Positions 6,629 to 9,234 of a DNA stretch of 9,234 nucleotides are shown piece by piece. Both the position numbers and the translations under genes were made by a program. This DNA is from Anaerovibrio sp. Lineage in GTDB: Bacteria; Bacillota; Negativicutes; Selenomonadales; Selenomonadaceae. A model generated the notes under the pieces. The model was not told the DNA's origin. It worked only from the letters and a program-made list of their open reading frames with translations, and searched no databases. Each line of letters begins with the position of its first letter. Positions within the stretch are counted from its first letter, which is position 1. The stretch is from NCBI GenBank assembly GCA_016302095.1, contig JAEDOE010000030.1, forward strand, positions 1 through 9,234, written 5' to 3'.

Positions 6629-6678
6629 GAACATTTGTGAAAGTAAATGGTTCTAAAACTTTTTTCTCAATTTTTTTT
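6629..6678 (+). terminator. Weak candidate terminator and T-runs after smpB
   Basis: GAACATTT (6629-6636) can pair with AAAT-G-GTTC (6645-6653), an 8-bp stem with one bulged G. A run of six T follows at 6660-6665 and eight T at 6671-6678. The six-base gap between stem and first T-run and the A/T-rich stem make this non-canonical. It may be a weak terminator, or the T-runs may only bend DNA upstream of the pfkA promoter. Confidence 0.3.
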
Positions 6679-6707
6679 GGAATTTAGCAGGATTTTGCCA
6701 AATTCTA

Positions 6708-6736
6708 TTGAATTATAACGGTAGATAAATTATTAT
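6708..6736 (+). promoter_or_regulatory. Promoter of pfkA
   Basis: TTGAAT (6708-6713) and TATTAT (6731-6736) are separated by 17 bases. Initiation is predicted near 6743, leaving a short leader of about 23 nt before the ATG at 6766, with GGAGG at 6753-6757. It gives pfkA its own transcript independent of smpB. Confidence 0.6.
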
Positions 6737-6765
6737 GAAAGCACAAAAATGTGGAGGTTGTATAT

Positions 6766-7725
6766 ATGCTGAAAAATATTGCTATTCTTACTAGTGGAAA
6801 TGACTGTCCTGGCATGAATGCCGCTATTCGTGCCGTAGTTCGCACGGCACGTCATGATGGCGTCAAGATTTGGGGTGTGCGCAACGGCTACAAGGGCTTG
6901 ATTCGCGACCAGATCGAGGAGCTGAGCACCCGCAGCGTGGGTGATATGATTCAGAGGGGCGGTACTTTTCTGGGTACGGCACGCTGCCCTGAGTTCATGG
7001 AGCCGGAGAAGCGCCAGCTTGCTCTGGAAAATCTCCAGAAGCGCGGCATTGAGGGGCTGATTGTCATCGGCGGTGCAGGTTCCCTGGCAGGTGCCTGGGA
7101 GCTGTCCAAGCTGGGCATGAACGTGGTAGGCATCCCTGGTACCATCGAAAACGATGTGTGGGGTACTGACTATACCATCGGTTCCGATACGGCTGCCAAT
7201 ACCGTTGTGGATGCTATCAACAAGCTGCGTGATACCGCCTGCGCTCATCGCCGCATCATCCTCATCGAGGTAATGGGCAAGACCTCCGGCTGGCTGGCCA
7301 TGACTACCGGCATTGCCGGTGGTGCGGAGTATGTGCTGGCTCCTGAGGCAAAGTACAATCTGGACCACATGTGCGCTGAAATCCGTGAGTCCTATGAGGC
7401 TGGCAAGCGTTACAGCATTATCGTTGTATCCGAGGGTGCTGCCTCTGCTGTGGAGCTGGGCAAGCAGGTAGGCGAGAAGACCGAGATCGATACCCGTGTT
7501 ACCGTGCTGGGACATATCCAGCGGGGCGGCTCTCCTACTGTGCAGGACCGCATCAATGCCAGCCTGCTGGGTGAGAAGGCGACCCTTGGCCTCCTGAATG
7601 GCGAAAGCGGCATCATGTATGGCTTAGATACAGGTACGGTAGTTGAGATTCCTCTGGAGGAGGCAGCTACCAACACCAAGACTCTGGATCCTGAGTTCAT
7701 CAGGCTGTCCAAGGTTTTGGCATAA
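6766..7725 (+). CDS. pfkA: 6-phosphofructokinase homologue (ATP-type PfkA) with altered active-site residues
   Basis: A 319-residue protein aligning without gaps to the start of E. coli PfkA, the tetrameric enzyme that phosphorylates fructose 6-phosphate. Kept: RGGTFLGTAR (64-73), TDYTIG (134-139), HRR with Arg163, Glu223, Arg244, and the family signature from Arg244 through GHIQRGGSP to Asp261-Arg262. Gly105 and Gly125 are the glycines of ATP-using rather than PPi-using PFKs. Changed: GGD is GND (Asn12), GGDGS is GGAGS (Ala104), TIDND is TIEND (Glu128) and EVMGR is EVMGK (Lys172). In E. coli literature numbering, one lower, these are Gly11, the Mg-linked Asp103, the catalytic base Asp127 and Arg171. 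The frame is intact, with pyk-like codon use, so it is not a decayed gene. ATG 6766 has GGAGG 8 bases upstream; an in-frame GTG at 6751 overlaps that site and is rejected. True PFK activity is uncertain. Confidence 0.9.
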   Translation: MLKNIAILTSGNDCPGMNAAIRAVVRTARHDGVKIWGVRNGYKGLIRDQIEELSTRSVGDMIQRGGTFLGTARCPEFMEPEKRQLALENLQKRGIEGLIVIGGAGSLAGAWELSKLGMNVVGIPGTIENDVWGTDYTIGSDTAANTVVDAINKLRDTACAHRRIILIEVMGKTSGWLAMTTGIAGGAEYVLAPEAKYNLDHMCAEIRESYEAGKRYSIIVVSEGAASAVELGKQVGEKTEIDTRVTVLGHIQRGGSPTVQDRINASLLGEKATLGLLNGESGIMYGLDTGTVVEIPLEEAATNTKTLDPEFIRLSKVLA

Positions 7726-7747
7726 TTTTATATGCTTTGATGAAAAG

Positions 7748-7784
7748 AGTAGGCGTATGTGGATTACGGCATACGCCTATTTTT
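7748..7784 (+). terminator. Intrinsic terminator after pfkA
   Basis: TAGGCGTATG (7750-7759) pairs perfectly with CATACGCCTA (7770-7779) around a 10-base loop, followed by TTTTT (7780-7784). The A-rich stretch before the stem can extend pairing with the T-tract, so it may also work on the minus strand. It isolates pfkA from the chemotaxis gene. Confidence 0.92.
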
Positions 7785-7814
7785 AGGACTTGTACTAATT
7801 TGCATAATCAAATA

Positions 7815-7832
7815 ATCATTTGTGAAAATGAT
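7815..7832. promoter_or_regulatory. Operator-like inverted repeat upstream of the chemotaxis receptor
   Basis: ATCATTT (7815-7821) and AAATGAT (7826-7832) form a perfect 7-bp inverted repeat around GTGA. Its right half overlaps the candidate sigma-28 -35 box. I cannot assign it to a known regulator; it does not fit the Fur box layout. The DNA is AT-rich, so chance is not excluded. Confidence 0.35.
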
Positions 7833-7850
7833 AGCAGCTTTCGCCGAATT
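7824..7850 (+). promoter_or_regulatory. Sigma-28 (FliA/SigD)-like promoter for the chemotaxis receptor
   Basis: GAAA (7824-7827) and GCCGAATT (7843-7850) are 15 bases apart. The flagellar/chemotaxis sigma factor recognises TAAA-N15-GCCGATAA or a close form, so three of four -35 bases and the GCCGA core of the -10 agree. No good sigma-70 promoter was found in 7785-7958. Initiation would be near 7857, with a leader of about 100 nt that shows no other recognisable element. Confidence 0.45.
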
Positions 7851-7958
7851 TCTTATCTGCAATCATTGGGGTGGAAAAATTGGCAGAACGGAAATTTGTG
7901 GCGGCAAGTTGCTTTTGCAAATAAAACATATTAAATATCAAAAAGGGTGTGATTTCTT

Positions 7959-9234
7959 ATGGACAATGTAAAGGTCAGCTACAAGATCCTGATTATGGTG
8001 ATTATAGCTGCTGTAGGTATGGCTATCGTAGGGGTACGCGGTGCTGTATCTATTCAGAATGCCAATGAGCAGATGGCAAGGATGTACGAGAACGATATGC
8101 GTTCCGTGGAACTTTTGGGACAGGCCTGTGAGAAGATGCGCACTATCCAGGTACGTTCCATGCAGGTGATAGCCGATGCTTCAAGGCTGGAGGAGCTCTC
8201 CAAGAGTCAGGCGAAGGATATCAACGACATGGAGGCTCTCCTGGGTGAGTATGCCTCCCTGGCTGCCGGTGATGGAAATGATGCTGCCGTGCAGGAGATG
8301 ATGGGGTACTGGGAAAGCTTCAGGAGATCCATGCCTGCCGTCATGTCTGCGGTGAAGTCCGGGGGCTCCGAGGCAGGCATCGCCGAGTACGACAGGGCGG
8401 CACGGCAGGATACGGTGAAGCTCAGGGATTCCCTGACGGCACTCAGCAATGCCACCCGGGAGGCCGCCTTTGAAGCAAACCAGCAGAATGCCGCTGACGG
8501 GCAGAGTGCCATTACCCTGATGCTGATTACAACAGTGGTGTGCATGATTATCCAGCTGGGCTTCAGCTGGAAGCTGATCAACGCCATCAAGCAGCCGCTG
8601 GGGATTATGCTGCATGTCTGTGAAAAGCTGAGCAATGGCAATTTCATGGTGAAGACGGCACCTTCTGACCGGCTGGATGAATTCGGTGATGTACAGCGGG
8701 GATTGTATGATATGACGCTGGCAGTCAGCAAGCTGCTGAAGAATTTTTCCCGCACTACGGAGCAGATTGCGGCCTCTTCCCAGCAGCTGAATTCCAGCTC
8801 CATGGAGTCTGCCAACGCTGCTACGGCGGTGGCTCAGTCTGTGGCAGAGGCTGCTGCTGTAGTTATCCAGCAGCAGGGCTCTGTGGATTCGGGAACCCAT
8901 AGCATAGCTGCCATAACGGAGTCCGTAGAGGGCATCAGCCGGGAGGCGGCGGAGGTTTCTGCCAACGCGGAGCAGGCAGCGGAAAAGGCCGCTTCCGGCA
9001 ATGGCGTGGTAGGGGCGTCTGTCAGCCAGATTCAGAGCGTGGAGGAAACCGTACGCCTGACGGCGGAGCTGGTGGACAAGCTGGGAGAGCGTTCCCAGGA
9101 AATTGGCGCCATCGTAGATACCATTTCCGACCTTGCCGGGCAGACCAACCTGCTGGCACTGAATGCGGCTATTGAGGCGGCCCGTGCCGGTGAGCAGGGC
9201 AGGGGCTTTGCCGTAGTGGCAGAGGAAGTGAGAA
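7959..9234 (+). CDS. Methyl-accepting chemotaxis protein, 3' end cut by window
   Basis: The frame is open from ATG 7959 to the right edge, 425 codons. Layout: a short cytoplasmic start; TM1 about residues 9-29; a helical extracytoplasmic sensor of about 155 residues (30-184, four-helix-bundle MCP type by length and heptad-like pattern); TM2 about 185-204; a HAMP linker about 205-260 ([17 protein letters not shown]); then the long coiled-coil signalling region. The hairpin tip that binds CheA and CheW is clear at 381-425: [20 protein letters not shown], then [20 protein letters not shown] and AEEVR. The missing part is the returning helix with the second methylation region. The ligand cannot be predicted. 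Ribosome binding site AAGGGTG (7943-7949) is 9 bases upstream. A sigma-28-like promoter and an isolating terminator suggest an independent chemotaxis gene; no che genes are in view. Confidence 0.95.
   Translation, partial: MDNVKVSYKILIMVIIAAVGMAIVGVRGAVSIQNANEQMARMYENDMRSVELLGQACEKMRTIQVRSMQVIADASRLEELSKSQAKDINDMEALLGEYASLAAGDGNDAAVQEMMGYWESFRRSMPAVMSAVKSGGSEAGIAEYDRAARQDTVKLRDSLTALSNATREAAFEANQQNAADGQSAITLMLITTVVCMIIQLGFSWKLINAIKQPLGIMLHVCEKLSNGNFMVKTAPSDRLDEFGDVQRGLYDMTLAVSKLLKNFSRTTEQIAASSQQLNSSSMESANAATAVAQSVAEAAAVVIQQQGSVDSGTHSIAAITESVEGISREAAEVSANAEQAAEKAASGNGVVGASVSQIQSVEETVRLTAELVDKLGERSQEIGAIVDTISDLAGQTNLLALNAAIEAARAGEQGRGFAVVAEEVR

Noticed and set aside
6736..6749. Possible catabolite-responsive element TGAAAGCACAAAAA at the pfkA start site
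   Set aside because: Only the left half fits the cre consensus; the right half and symmetry are missing.
7737..7934. 65-codon frame after pfkA
   Set aside because: It starts inside the pfkA terminator, lacks a ribosome binding site and covers the candidate mcp promoter; composition looks non-coding.

Overview
The window reads as ordinary chromosome of a Gram-negative-type Firmicute, probably a Negativicute of the Selenomonas/Mitsuokella/Anaerovibrio kind. The clues are the Firmicutes gene order secG - carboxylesterase - rnr - smpB, the style of the glycolytic enzymes, a moderately GC-rich CTG/GGC/CGC codon preference set against very AT-rich intergenic DNA, and a chemotaxis receptor with a possible sigma-28 promoter. 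The taxon is an inference from these features, with no database check. I see no insertion sequence, prophage, CRISPR array, tRNA or rRNA.

Layout. 1-608 (minus, cut by the window edge): a CBS-pair plus ACT sensor protein of the AcuB type. 609-1007: an AT-rich divergent intergenic region with two tandem promoters pointing at pyk and a long, partly structured leader. 1008-2444: pyruvate kinase. 2458-2750: extended -10 promoter and secG. 2777-2825: a strong intrinsic terminator whose 3' arm and U-tract also form the -35 box and spacer of the next promoter. 2861-6617: esterase, rnr and smpB, apparently one transcription unit. 6618-6765: a T-rich intergenic region with a promoter. 6766-7725: a 6-phosphofructokinase homologue, closed by a strong terminator. 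7785-7958: an intergenic region with a sigma-28-like promoter and an overlapping palindrome. 7959 to the right edge: a methyl-accepting chemotaxis protein, incomplete.

How the genes fit together. pyk and pfkA frame the window and both show the codon choice and tight promoters of well-expressed glycolytic genes. Between them lie protein export (SecG) and RNA quality control: RNase R degrades structured and non-stop mRNA and SmpB is the tmRNA partner in ribosome rescue. No tmRNA gene is visible here.

The most unusual observation is the PfkA homologue. It keeps the fold, the sugar-phosphate residues and the ATP-type glycines, but four positions that are nearly invariant in bacterial phosphofructokinases differ: Gly11 to Asn, Asp103 to Ala, Asp127 to Glu and Arg171 to Lys (E. 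coli literature numbering). This points to a functionally altered paralogue rather than a textbook PFK. Most of the remaining window is conserved housekeeping DNA, and I do not claim a wholly new system.
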